DNA of 64,000 nt from positions 1 through 64,000 of the forward strand of contig NZ_RAQQ01000009.1 in NCBI RefSeq assembly GCF_003610785.1, read 5' to 3'. A program made the translations under genes and the position numbers. Source of the DNA: Micromonospora globbae (lineage in GTDB: Bacteria > Actinomycetota > Actinomycetes > Mycobacteriales > Micromonosporaceae). Position 1 is the stretch's first letter. Every line of letters begins with the position of its first letter. The notes beneath the pieces were generated by a model, which was not told where the DNA came from, ran no database searches, and worked only from the letters and a program-made list of their open reading frames with translations. This document shows, piece by piece, positions 18,960 to 27,793 of the stretch.

Positions 18960-20809
18960 CGGGTCACCACCAGGCTTCCGGCGTTGATGTGGGCGAAGAG
19001 GCGCAGCGTCCCGCCGCCGGCGCCGTCCGGGCCGAGGTCGGTGATCTCGCGGGACCGCCCGGCCGGCCCGGGCTGGTGCTGGCCGAAGACGGTGGCGTCG
19101 CCGGCGTTGACGTCCGCCACGGTGGTCACGTCGACGTTCGGCGGCACCACGATGGTGCCCGTGCCGAAGTTGACCGAGACCGTGATCTCCGTGTTCTTCC
19201 CGCGGAAGTCGACCGCGCGCAGGTCCAGCGTCGCGTCCCCGAAGCTGTTCTCGTACCGGGTGGCGAGGTCCTGGTAGCTCGCGGGAGCCCAGGTCACCGC
19301 CCCGTCCACACCCCGGAACCGGTCGTACGACTCGGCGACCGTCCCGACGGCCAACGCGGCGGCCGTCACGAGGCCGAGCGCGATGAGCCAGCGGGCCCGG
19401 CCGAACCAGGTGCCCACCAGCAGCCCGAGGCCGATGGTGGCCAACGCCGCGGCGAAGTACGCCGACGCGCCCACCTCGACGACGTTCATGAGGTCGAGGA
19501 CGGCCACCACGCCCAGGGCGAGGAAGATCAGTGAGAACGTCACGGCACCGAGCGCGGACCGTTCCTTCGGCCGCTTGGGCGGCTTCGGCGGCTTCGGGGG
19601 GCGCGGCGGCGGGTACCCGCCCGACTGCTTCGCGTACGGGCCGTGCGGCGCGAACGGCGGCCGGTAGCCGGCCGGCGGCAGGGGCGCCGTCGGGGCGTAC
19701 GCCGTCCCGCCCGGCTGCCCGGCCCCGGACGCGGGGGCCGACGGACCACCGGAACTCGCCGCCGGCCAGCCGGGCGCGGCGCTCGGGCCGGCGTACGCCG
19801 CGGGAGGCCAGGTGGGCTGCGCGGCGGTGCGCTCGGCGGGCTGGCCGGAGACCGGCGCGTAGCCGCCGGCCGGTGCGCCCGCGGAGACCGGAGTGTCGCC
19901 GTGCGGAGCGCTCCCCCCGTGCGGAGCGCTCACGACGGTCGCGGGCGGGTGGTACGCCGGGGCGGCCCCGGGCGCGGGCGCGCCGGGCGTGGCGGCCACG
20001 TCGACGGTGGGCGGCGCGGCGTAGCGGTCGGGCGCCGGGTAGGCGACCGGTGGCACCGGGCCGACCGGCCCGGCGGGCGGCGGCGCGGTCGCCGGGGCCG
20101 CGCCCGCGGCCCGGTGCTCGCGGTTGAGCAGCAGCGCGCCACCGATCAGGATGGCCGCGCCGAGCAGCACCGCCCGGAACGCGTCGGTGACGATGTAGCC
20201 GAAGCCCACCGCGGCCACGATGCTGAGCACGATCACCGTGACGGGAGACATGCTGGACCGGCCGCGGCCGAGCATCGACTCGATCGGCGAGGCGCTGTCG
20301 CCCTCGCCGGGGATGATCAGCCACGCGGCGATGTAGACGAGGATGCCCACCCCGCCGAAGAACCCGAGGACGGCGAGCAGCACCCGCCAGAGCACCGGGT
20401 CGGTGTTGGTGGCCCGGCCGATGGCCGCGCAGACCCCGGCGAGGTAGCGCCCGTCGCGAGGCCGGACCAGGCCGTACCGCGAGGTGAAGCCGGCCGCGCC
20501 GGGTGGCGGGCCGCCCGGCCCACCGGGCGGGGGCGTACCACCGCCCGTCGGCCCACCCGGCGGCGGCGTACCACCGCCACCGCCGCCCGTCGCGCCGTAC
20601 CCGAAGGGTGGCGCGGCGGCGGGGTCCGGTCCCGGTCCGGCCGCCCGCGGGTCCGGCCCGTACCCGGCCGGGCCCGAGCCGAGATCCGGCCCGGCCGGGC
20701 GCGGCTCGGGCGCGGCGCTCCCGGGCCCGGCGGGGGCCGCCGGCGGCGGTGGTGCCCCACCCGGCGGTGCCGCGTCCGGGCGGGGCGACTGGGCAGCTTC
20801 CTCGGTCAT
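18956..20809 (-). CDS. PspC-domain multi-pass membrane protein with toast-rack-like C-terminus
   Basis: The 617-residue protein has a Gly/Pro-rich N-terminal region (1-105), a PspC domain (about 111-168: RYGLVRPRDGRYLAGVCAAI, then two hydrophobic segments ending AAWLIIPGEG), more membrane helices, a Pro/Ala-rich middle (about 230-400), further helices, and a C-terminal beta-rich segment (FGDATLDLRAVDF, VSVNFGTGTIVVPPNVDV, AGDATVFG) like the toast-rack/LiaF-type domain. Such proteins act in cell-envelope stress sensing. It is divergent from a PspC-type histidine kinase and likely its partner or target. The ATG at 20809 gives MTEEAAQSPR. Confidence 0.82.
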   Translation of the reverse strand: MTEEAAQSPRPDAAPPGGAPPPPAAPAGPGSAAPEPRPAGPDLGSGPAGYGPDPRAAGPGPDPAAAPPFGYGATGGGGGGTPPPGGPTGGGTPPPGGPGGPPPGAAGFTSRYGLVRPRDGRYLAGVCAAIGRATNTDPVLWRVLLAVLGFFGGVGILVYIAAWLIIPGEGDSASPIESMLGRGRSSMSPVTVIVLSIVAAVGFGYIVTDAFRAVLLGAAILIGGALLLNREHRAAGAAPATAPPPAGPVGPVPPVAYPAPDRYAAPPTVDVAATPGAPAPGAAPAYHPPATVVSAPHGGSAPHGDTPVSAGAPAGGYAPVSGQPAERTAAQPTWPPAAYAGPSAAPGWPAASSGGPSAPASGAGQPGGTAYAPTAPLPPAGYRPPFAPHGPYAKQSGGYPPPRPPKPPKPPKRPKERSALGAVTFSLIFLALGVVAVLDLMNVVEVGASAYFAAALATIGLGLLVGTWFGRARWLIALGLVTAAALAVGTVAESYDRFRGVDGAVTWAPASYQDLATRYENSFGDATLDLRAVDFRGKNTEITVSVNFGTGTIVVPPNVDVTTVADVNAGDATVFGQHQPGPAGRSREITDLGPDGAGGGTLRLFAHINAGSLVVTR

Positions 20810-21052
20810 GCTCCGATCCTGCTGCGTCACCCGCCGGAGCGACCTCAGGACCCGACCCTGACCCCACCCTGAGATCCGCGCCCCCGGAATGTCCGGGGCG
20901 TCCCCGTGGCCGCTGCGACGCGCAGCGTGTGACGATCGGACCGGTACCGGCGCCACCCCGCCGGCCACCCGACGTCACCCACCGCGACCAGGGAGCCACC
21001 GATCAGCATCCCCAGCCCGCCGCCGCGCCTCTACCGGGCCCCGGAGCACCGG

Positions 21053-22246
21053 ATGGCCGCCGGCGTCGCCGCCGGCATCGCCGAGCACCTCGGCATCTCG
21101 GTCCTGCGCGTCCGGGTGGCCTTCATGGTCCTGCTCGGGCTGAGCGGGCTCGGCCTGCTGCTCTACGCGGCCTTCTGGGCGGTGGTGCCGCTGCGGCCCG
21201 GTGACACGAGCGTGCCGCCCCGCCGCGACGTCGGCCAGCTGCTGCCGTTCGTGGCGATAGGGCTCGGCGTCCTGCTCATGCAGGTGATCGTCTTCGACTC
21301 GATCGGTGCGGCGGGCACCGCCGGATGGCTCGTGGCGATCATCGCGGTCGGCGCCGGCGTCATCTGGCACCAGTCCGCACCGGAACGGCGCCGGCAGTGG
21401 GGCGAGTCCCTGGCGGTGCCGTGGCTCGGCGCGGTGGTCGAGGAGAGCGACCGGCGCGCCTTCGTGCTCCGCTTCATCGGCGGCGGGGTGCTCGTCGCCG
21501 TCGGGATCATCGGCGTGGCCGCGGTCTACTCGCCGGCGCAGAACCTCGACGCGGTGATCAACGGGATCATCTTCGCGTTCGTGGGCCTCGCCGGGGTGGG
21601 CGTGGTCGCCGCGCCGGTGCTGTGGCGGACGTACAACCAGCTCCGGTCGGAGCGCGAGGGGCGCATCCGCGAGCAGGAGCGGGCCGAGCTGGCCGCCATG
21701 GTGCACGACCAGGTGCTGCACACGCTGGCCCTGATCCAGCGCAACGCCAGCGACGTCAAGACCGTCCAGCGGCTCGCCCGGGGCCAGGAACGCTCGCTGC
21801 GCAACTGGCTCTACAAGCCCACCGCGTCGCCCACGGAACGGTTCGCCGCCGCCCTGGAGCAGGCCGCCGCCGAGGTCGAGGACACCTTCGCGATCACCGT
21901 GGAGGCGGTGGTGGTCGGCGACCGGGAGACGGACGAGAGGGTCGGCGCCCTGGTCGCGGCTGCGCGGGAGGCGCTGGTGAACGCGGCCCGGCACGCCGGG
22001 GTGCAGACCGTCTCGCTCTACGCCGAGGTGGAACCCGACCAGGTCAGCGTCTTCGTGCGGGACCGGGGGAAGGGATTCGACCCGGATACGGTGGAGGACC
22101 ACCGGCACGGCGTCCGTGGTTCGATCATCGGGCGCATGAAGCGGCACGGCGGTCGGGCCGAGATCCGGTCCGGGCCGGGGGAGGGTACGGAGATCAGGTT
22201 GATCCTCCCGACCTCCCGGGACTCGTCAGCGGAAAGGGACAGATGA
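21053..22246 (+). CDS. Histidine kinase with N-terminal PspC domain
   Basis: From this ATG the product is 397 residues: PspC/membrane part (about 1-110), a second membrane block (about 125-190), then a HisKA_3 dimerisation region with H218 (MVHDQVLHTLALIQRN) and an ATPase domain (N box REALVNAARHAG; G box DRGKGFDP and GPGEGTEIRL). The PspC motif normally begins RLYR about 15 residues earlier, and RLYRAPEHR is indeed encoded upstream in frame. No ATG, GTG, TTG or CTG exists there, but an ATC at 21002 lies six bases after GGGAG and may be the true start (414 residues). The stop overlaps the response regulator start (ATGA), so the two form a two-component pair. Confidence 0.88.
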   Translation: MAAGVAAGIAEHLGISVLRVRVAFMVLLGLSGLGLLLYAAFWAVVPLRPGDTSVPPRRDVGQLLPFVAIGLGVLLMQVIVFDSIGAAGTAGWLVAIIAVGAGVIWHQSAPERRRQWGESLAVPWLGAVVEESDRRAFVLRFIGGGVLVAVGIIGVAAVYSPAQNLDAVINGIIFAFVGLAGVGVVAAPVLWRTYNQLRSEREGRIREQERAELAAMVHDQVLHTLALIQRNASDVKTVQRLARGQERSLRNWLYKPTASPTERFAAALEQAAAEVEDTFAITVEAVVVGDRETDERVGALVAAAREALVNAARHAGVQTVSLYAEVEPDQVSVFVRDRGKGFDPDTVEDHRHGVRGSIIGRMKRHGGRAEIRSGPGEGTEIRLILPTSRDSSAERDR

Positions 22247-22935
22247 CGATGGCCGACCAGTCGATGGAGCCGGTCGAGGGAGCGGGTGTCCGCGCCGAGC
22301 GGCTGCGCGTGTTCCTCGTGGACGACCACGCCATGTTCCGCGCCGGCGTACGGGCCGAGCTCGGCGCGCACGTCGAGGTGGTGGGCGAGGCGAGCACGGT
22401 GGCCGAGGCGGTCAATCGGATCGCCGCGACCGTGCCGGACGTGGTCCTGCTCGACGTCCACATGCCCGACGGCGGCGGCCGCGCGGTGCTGGAGGCGATG
22501 CGGCGTACGCACCCGCAGGTCAAGTTCCTGGCGCTGAGCGTCTCCGACGCCGCCGAGGACGTGATCGGGCTGATCCGGGCCGGCGCCCGCGGCTACGTCA
22601 CCAAGACGATCTCGCCGGACGAGCTGACCGCGGCGATCCGCCGGGTGGCCGACGGCGACGCGGTGTTCAGCCCCCGCCTGGCCGGGTTCGTGCTGGACGC
22701 GTTCGCGGCCCGGCCGGACGCGCCGGTCGCCGACCCGGAGCTGGACCAGCTCACCAACCGGGAGCGTGAGGTGCTGCGGCTGCTCGCGCGCGGGTACGCG
22801 TACAAGGAGATCGCCAAGGAGCTGTTCATCTCGATCAAGACGGTCGAGACGCACGTGTCGAACGTGCTGCGCAAGCTCCAGATGTCCAACCGGTACGAGC
22901 TGTCCCGCTGGGCGGCCGACCGCCGGCTGGTCTGA
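22243..22935 (+). CDS. NarL/LuxR family response regulator
   Basis: The 230-residue regulator has a complete receiver: acidic pair D27-D28, phospho-acceptor D71 (LLDVHMPD), conserved K121, and a LuxR-type helix-turn-helix (about 165-230: LTNREREVLRLLARGYAYKE onward). It is translationally coupled to the PspC kinase and is expected to be phosphorylated by it. Likely targets are the divergent PspC operon (18255-20809) and itself, by analogy with other actinobacterial PspC-kinase systems; this is inference. The ATG at 22243 follows GGAAAGGGACAG; ATG at 22249 is a possible alternative. Confidence 0.92.
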   Translation: MTMADQSMEPVEGAGVRAERLRVFLVDDHAMFRAGVRAELGAHVEVVGEASTVAEAVNRIAATVPDVVLLDVHMPDGGGRAVLEAMRRTHPQVKFLALSVSDAAEDVIGLIRAGARGYVTKTISPDELTAAIRRVADGDAVFSPRLAGFVLDAFAARPDAPVADPELDQLTNREREVLRLLARGYAYKEIAKELFISIKTVETHVSNVLRKLQMSNRYELSRWAADRRLV

Positions 22936-22940
22936 ACGTC

Positions 22941-23675
22941 TCACTCCGTCCGCAGCACCGTGAACGCCTCGGCCAGCCGTCCCGGCGGCAGGCCGGCGTT
23001 GTCGGCGACGGTGGTGAGCCGGTCCCGTACCCAGCCCTCCACGTCGAAGTGCCCGGTCTGTGAGCGGTGGGCCCGCATCGCGGCGACCTTCCGGTCGAAG
23101 CGCTCGGTGATGTCGACCGTGTGGTCCGGGGCGGGCCCGCCCGCGTACCAGACCTCCCGGACCACCCACGGCTCCAGCCCTTCGGCCAGCAGGTCGGGGT
23201 GGGCGAAGCGGTTGCGCGCGTCGGGGTAGATGGCGCAGGTGGTGGCCTCGCCGACGGCGAGGTGGTCGGGGTGGCTGGGCCCGGAGAGCTGTTCCCAGCG
23301 GCGCAGGGGCGAACTGGTCAGCACCCGGTCCGGCCGGAAGCGGCGGATGGCCGCGGTGATGTCGCGGCGCAGCGCCATGCTCGGGGTGAGCGCGCCGTCG
23401 GGGTAGCCGTCGAGGAAGTGCACCCGCCGGACGCCGACCGCCGCGGCGGCGGCCCGCTGCTCCGCCTCGCGCAGCCGGGGCATCTCCTCCCGGGCGGTCT
23501 CGTCGAATCCGCCCGCGTCCCCCCGGGTGGCGATGAGGTACGCGACTTCGATACCCTCATCCACCCAGCCGGCGATCGTGCCCGCACAGCCGAACTCGAC
23601 ATCGTCCGGATGGGCAAAAACTGCCAGCGCGCGGTGGACGTCGTCGAGGGCCGGGGCGGACGGGGGGAAGCTCAC
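22941..23675 (-). CDS. PIG-L family zinc deacetylase
   Basis: The 244-residue protein has the PIG-L signature AHPDDVEFG (residues 21-29), an SHPDH segment near residue 141 that completes the zinc site, and the usual GDAGG loop. Actinobacterial members include MshB (mycothiol synthesis) and Mca (mycothiol conjugate amidase); this one has no mycothiol genes around it, so the substrate is not assigned. The GTG at 23675 is chosen because the domain starts right after it; TACGCT lies eight bases upstream in leaderless spacing. An ATG at 23768 would add 31 residues that look non-coding. Confidence 0.82.
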   Translation of the reverse strand: MSFPPSAPALDDVHRALAVFAHPDDVEFGCAGTIAGWVDEGIEVAYLIATRGDAGGFDETAREEMPRLREAEQRAAAAAVGVRRVHFLDGYPDGALTPSMALRRDITAAIRRFRPDRVLTSSPLRRWEQLSGPSHPDHLAVGEATTCAIYPDARNRFAHPDLLAEGLEPWVVREVWYAGGPAPDHTVDITERFDRKVAAMRAHRSQTGHFDVEGWVRDRLTTVADNAGLPPGRLAEAFTVLRTE

Positions 23676-24104
23676 AGGCCCCGAGCGTACGCCGTCGGTC
23701 GCAACGGTGAGACGAGGTCTTACCTGGTCAGAGCGGCATGAGCTGCGTGTTTCATGATCTTTTCTCAAGTATCGGCAACGTGGCGGGCAACTAACGTCTT
23801 GATAACGGCACCTTCACGGAACCGGCTGGTCAGTGTCACAGTTGCTTGCACCTCGCCCCCCGTGTGAGGCACTCCGTACGGCCTGACGACCACGCCCGCC
23901 GCTGTCGGCTGCGGTCCGTGGAAGCGACGCCTGCGCGGTGTCGAGCGCGACCGGGCGGGGGCCCGGCGGATCGGTGCACCAGGGGGGTGTCCCGACCCCC
24001 AAGTGGTGTTCGGCGGTCGTGCTACCAGGGCCGCCGGTGACGTCACCCCCAGACGTGCGTGAAACCCACGACGGAACCAGGTTAGAAAGAGGAGGCCCCT
24101 CGGA
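23676..24104. promoter_or_regulatory. 429-bp divergent region upstream of oligopeptide operon 1
   Basis: The left part (23745-23810) is relatively AT-rich and contains CGGCAACG (23773-23780), TAACGT (23792-23797) and TTGATAACGG, one or more of which may be promoter parts. GGTGACGTCACC (24036-24047) is a perfect 12-bp palindrome that could be an operator. AGAAAGAGGAGG just before 24105 is a strong ribosome binding site. No ORF is supported here. Confidence 0.4.
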
Positions 24105-25742
24105 ATGAGAGTCTCGAAGCGGACGAGCAGCGCGGTCGCGCTGAGCGCGGCGGTCGCGCTCATCGCGTCCGGATGCTCGGGCAGCGACGACGGCGGCGAC
24201 GCCGGCACCAGCACGGACGGCGCCATCGTCATCGACGGTACCCAGCCGGAGGTTCCCCTGGTTCCGGCGAACACCACCGAGACCGGTGGTGGCGCGATCA
24301 TCGACTACCTGTGGACCGGGCTCGTCGAGTACCCGAACAACGGTGGCGCGCCGCAGAACGCCGTCGCGGAGTCGATCGAGACGACCGACTCCAAGGTCTA
24401 CACCATCAAGATCAAGAAGGGCCTGAAGTTCCACGACGGCACCGAGGTGAAGGCCGCGAACTTCACCAAGGCCTGGAACTGGGCGGCCTACTCGCCGAAC
24501 GGCGCGCAGAACTCCAGCTTCTTCGCCGACATCCAGGGCTTCGACCAGGTCCAGTCCGAGGACCCGGACGGCGACGGCCCGAAGCAGGCGCCGGAGCCGG
24601 CGGCCAAGGAGATGTCCGGCCTGAAGGTGATCGACGACTACACCTTCGAGGTCACCCTCGCCGCGCCGACCGCGGTGTTCCCGACCAAGCTCGGCTACAG
24701 CGCCTTCGTGCCGCTGCCGGACGTGTTCTTCACCCAGAAGCCGGACGACTTCGGCCGCAAGCCGATCGGTAACGGCCCGGTGAAGTTCGTGTCGTGGGAA
24801 GACGACGTCATGATCAAGCTGACGCGCTTCGACGACTACGCGCTGCGTGACAAGATGAAGATCAAGGACGTCGACGTCAAGCTCTACCAGGAGGACACGG
24901 CGGCCTACAACGACCTCCTCGCTGGCAACCTCGACTTCCAGCAGCAGGTCCCGGTCTCCGCGCTCGCCGGTGACAAGTGGAAGAACGACCTGGGCGACCG
25001 GGCCATCCAGTCGACCACGCCGTCCACGGGCATCATCGCGTTCCCGATCTACGACCCGAAGTACAAGAACCCCAAGCTGCGCAAGGCGGTCTCGCTCGCC
25101 ATCAACCGGCAGGACATCACCGAGAAGATCTTCTTCGGTAACCGCACGCCGGCCGACAGCTGGGCCAACCCGCTGACCCCGGGCGCCAAGGCCGGCAACT
25201 GCACCGCCTGCCAGTACAACCCGGACGAGGCCAAGAAGCTCCTGGCCGAGGCCGGTGGCTTCCAGGGCGAGATGGTCTTCTACTACAACGCTGACGCCAG
25301 CCACAAGGAGTGGATGGAGGCCGTCGCGCAGAGCGTGAAGAACACGCTGGGCATCAACGCCCGCGCCGAGGGCATCCCGACCTTCGCGGTCTTCCGTCAG
25401 CAGATCAACGCCCACAAGATGACCGGCCCGTACCGTGCCGGCTGGCAGCAGGACTACCCGGACGTGGAGAACTGGGTCAACCCGCTCTACGTCACCGGTG
25501 GTTCCTCGAACGACGGCCTCTACAGCAACAAGGAGGTCGACGCCCTCGCCAAGCAGGCCAGCGGCGCGAAGAACCTGGACGAGGCGCACGCCAAGTTCGC
25601 CGAGGCCGTCGCCCTGATCGACCAGGACGTTCCCTCGATCCCGGTCTACTTCCAGGGCCAGCAGTCCGGCCACTCGGAGAAGATCAAGAAGGTGGAGCTG
25701 ACCAACGTCGGCGAGATCGACATCACCTCCGTCGAGCTCTGA
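24105..25742 (+). CDS. Oligopeptide ABC transporter substrate-binding lipoprotein (operon 1)
   Basis: The 545-residue protein has a lipoprotein signal with lipobox ASGC (cysteine about 25) and the fold of family 5 solute-binding proteins (SBP_bac_5), which capture di- and oligopeptides outside the membrane. Typical segments include GLKFHDGTEVKAANFTKAWN and LRKAVSLAINRQDITEKIFF. It is the first gene of a five-gene transporter operon, separated from the permease genes by a strong hairpin. Lysine is commoner than in neighbouring proteins, as expected for an abundant binding protein. Confidence 0.93.
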   Translation: MRVSKRTSSAVALSAAVALIASGCSGSDDGGDAGTSTDGAIVIDGTQPEVPLVPANTTETGGGAIIDYLWTGLVEYPNNGGAPQNAVAESIETTDSKVYTIKIKKGLKFHDGTEVKAANFTKAWNWAAYSPNGAQNSSFFADIQGFDQVQSEDPDGDGPKQAPEPAAKEMSGLKVIDDYTFEVTLAAPTAVFPTKLGYSAFVPLPDVFFTQKPDDFGRKPIGNGPVKFVSWEDDVMIKLTRFDDYALRDKMKIKDVDVKLYQEDTAAYNDLLAGNLDFQQQVPVSALAGDKWKNDLGDRAIQSTTPSTGIIAFPIYDPKYKNPKLRKAVSLAINRQDITEKIFFGNRTPADSWANPLTPGAKAGNCTACQYNPDEAKKLLAEAGGFQGEMVFYYNADASHKEWMEAVAQSVKNTLGINARAEGIPTFAVFRQQINAHKMTGPYRAGWQQDYPDVENWVNPLYVTGGSSNDGLYSNKEVDALAKQASGAKNLDEAHAKFAEAVALIDQDVPSIPVYFQGQQSGHSEKIKKVELTNVGEIDITSVEL

Positions 25743-25756
25743 TCCGCACGGTCTGA

Positions 25757-25795
25757 CCCAGGTCGGGCTCACCTACAAGGTGAGCCCGACCTGGG
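25757..25795 (+). terminator. Strong hairpin between binding protein and permease genes (operon 1)
   Basis: An 18-bp perfect stem (25757-25774 with 25778-25795), loop ACA, without U tract. It probably stops part of the transcripts or protects the 3' end of the binding-protein mRNA, giving more binding protein than permease. Confidence 0.8.
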
Positions 25796-25882
25796 GCCGT
25801 TCCGCGAGGGGTGCAAAATACCCCTCGACACGTCGTCACGCGTGTCGGTCGCCGACGCGCCCCCTGTCTGGAGGACCACCCC

Positions 25883-26812
25883 ATGGGCCGTTATCTGCTG
25901 AGACGGCTGCTCCAACTCGTTCCTGTCTTCATCGGGACGACATTCATGATCTACTATCTGGTCTGGGTCATGGTGCCTGGCGACCCGTTCGCCGGCAAGT
26001 GCGGCGAGCGGCCGTGCCCGCCCGGCTTCGTCGCCATGATGACCGAGAAGTTCCAGTTGGATCAGCCGTGGTACGTGCAGTACGCCACGTACATGAAGAA
26101 CCTCTTCCAGGGGGACTTCGGCACGACCTGGAGCGGCCGTTCGATCAACGAGATCATCGTCGCGGCGTACCCCAACACGCTGAAGCTGGCCCTGGTGGCC
26201 CTGGCGATCGAGGCGGTCATCGGTCTGACGGCGGGTGTGCTGAGCGGTCTGCGGCGTAACAGCTTCCTGGACAACCTGGTCCTGGTCTCCACGCTCTTCC
26301 TCATCGCGCTGCCGATCTTCGTCATCGGCTTCCTGCTCCAGTGGCTGTTCGGCGTGCAGTGGCACATCGTCGAGCCCACGGTGTCGAGCGAGATGCGGCT
26401 CTCGGAACTGATCGTTCCCGGCTTCGTCCTGGGTAGCGCCTCGATGGCGTACATCGCCCGGGTCGCCCGGACGAGCATCTCGGAGAACCGCCGCTCCGAC
26501 TACGTCCGCACGGCGATCGCCAAGGGCCTGCCGATGCGCCGGGTGGTCGGCGTGCACCTGCTGCGCAACTCCCTGATCCCGGTCGTCACTCTCCTCGGCA
26601 CCGACCTCGGCGCCCTCATGGGCGGCGCCATCGTGACCGAGGGCATCTTCAACATCAAGGGCATCGGCGGGACGGTCTACCGGGCGATCACCACCAAGGA
26701 GAGCGCCACGGTGGTCTCCATCGTGGTCATCCTGGTGGTCGTCTATCTCGTGATGAACCTGCTGGTGGACCTGCTCTACGCCGCCCTGGACCCGAGGATC
26801 CGCTATGAGTGA
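25883..26812 (+). CDS. Oligopeptide ABC transporter permease, DppB/OppB type (operon 1)
   Basis: A 309-residue inner-membrane permease beginning MGRYLLRRLLQLVPVFIGTT, with about six transmembrane helices and the permease (EAA) loop around DYVRTAIAKGLPMRRVVGVHLLRNSL that contacts the ATPases. It forms the channel with the next gene product. The ATG at 25883 follows GGAGGACC; an earlier in-frame start would read through the terminator hairpin downstream region and is unlikely. The last eight bases overlap the next gene. Confidence 0.93.
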   Translation: MGRYLLRRLLQLVPVFIGTTFMIYYLVWVMVPGDPFAGKCGERPCPPGFVAMMTEKFQLDQPWYVQYATYMKNLFQGDFGTTWSGRSINEIIVAAYPNTLKLALVALAIEAVIGLTAGVLSGLRRNSFLDNLVLVSTLFLIALPIFVIGFLLQWLFGVQWHIVEPTVSSEMRLSELIVPGFVLGSASMAYIARVARTSISENRRSDYVRTAIAKGLPMRRVVGVHLLRNSLIPVVTLLGTDLGALMGGAIVTEGIFNIKGIGGTVYRAITTKESATVVSIVVILVVVYLVMNLLVDLLYAALDPRIRYE

Positions 26813-27782
26813 CCCGACCGCTGCCTCCATCGTCAGCACGCCCCCCGCGCACCAGCCCACCGAGGTCGGCGGTCCCACCAACGCCGGCCTGCCGGAGAAC
26901 GCCAAGCAGGACAAGCCGCGCGGCCTGCTCGGCGACGCCTGGCGGGACCTGCGGCGCAAGCCGCTCTTCTGGATCTCCGCGGCCTTCATCCTGCTCTTCG
27001 TGGTGATGGCCGCCTTCCCCTCGCTCTTCACCTCGGCCGACCCGACCGCCGGTGACCTGAGCCGCAGCCTGGAGAAGCCGTCCGGCCACGCCTGGTTCGG
27101 CTACGACATCCAGGGCCAGGACGTCTTCGCCCGCACGATCTACGGCGCCAACGCGTCCATCGTGGTGGCCCTGCTCTCGGTGCTCGGCGTACTGCTGATC
27201 GGCGGCACCATGGGCATCATCGCCGGCTACCGGGGCGGCTGGGTGGACGCCCTCCTCTCCCGCATCGCCGACGTCTTCTTCGGCCTCCCGTTCGTGCTCG
27301 GCGCCATCGTCATCCTCACGACGTTCAACGGCACCGGCACCAACAACAGCGAGTGGGAGGTCAAGGGCCTGGTCATCGCATCGCTGGTCGTGCTGAGCTG
27401 GCCGGTCGTGATGCGGCTCATGCGTTCCTCGGTGCTGGCCACCAAGGAGGCCGACTACATCGTGGCGGCCCGGGCGCTGGGTGCCGGCACCGGCCGGATC
27501 ATCCTCAAGCACCTGCTGCCGAACTGCCTGGCCCCGATCCTGGTGTACGGCACGATCATGGTCGGCTCGTTCATCGGCGCCGAGGCGACGCTCTCCTTCC
27601 TGGGCGTCGGCCTGAAATCGCCGGTGGTCTCCTGGGGCATCATCATCAACGAGGCGCAGAACCTGGTCCGGGTGGCCCCGTACCTGCTCTTCTTCCCCGC
27701 CGCGTTCCTCGTCGCCGCCGTGCTGAGCTTCGTGATGCTCGGCGAGGCGGTCCGCGAGGCGCTCGACCCGAAACTCCGCTAG
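26805..27782 (+). CDS. Oligopeptide ABC transporter permease, DppC/OppC type (operon 1)
   Basis: The 325-residue partner permease has a soluble N-terminal extension (about 1-55), the DppC N-terminal helix (KPLFWISAAFILLFVVM), and the permease loop DYIVAARALGAGTGRIILKHLLPN. It overlaps the previous gene by 8 bp (ATGAGTGA), which points to coupled translation and equal amounts of both permeases. Confidence 0.93.
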   Translation: MSDPTAASIVSTPPAHQPTEVGGPTNAGLPENAKQDKPRGLLGDAWRDLRRKPLFWISAAFILLFVVMAAFPSLFTSADPTAGDLSRSLEKPSGHAWFGYDIQGQDVFARTIYGANASIVVALLSVLGVLLIGGTMGIIAGYRGGWVDALLSRIADVFFGLPFVLGAIVILTTFNGTGTNNSEWEVKGLVIASLVVLSWPVVMRLMRSSVLATKEADYIVAARALGAGTGRIILKHLLPNCLAPILVYGTIMVGSFIGAEATLSFLGVGLKSPVVSWGIIINEAQNLVRVAPYLLFFPAAFLVAAVLSFVMLGEAVREALDPKLR

Positions 27783-27793
27783 GGGAGATCCAG

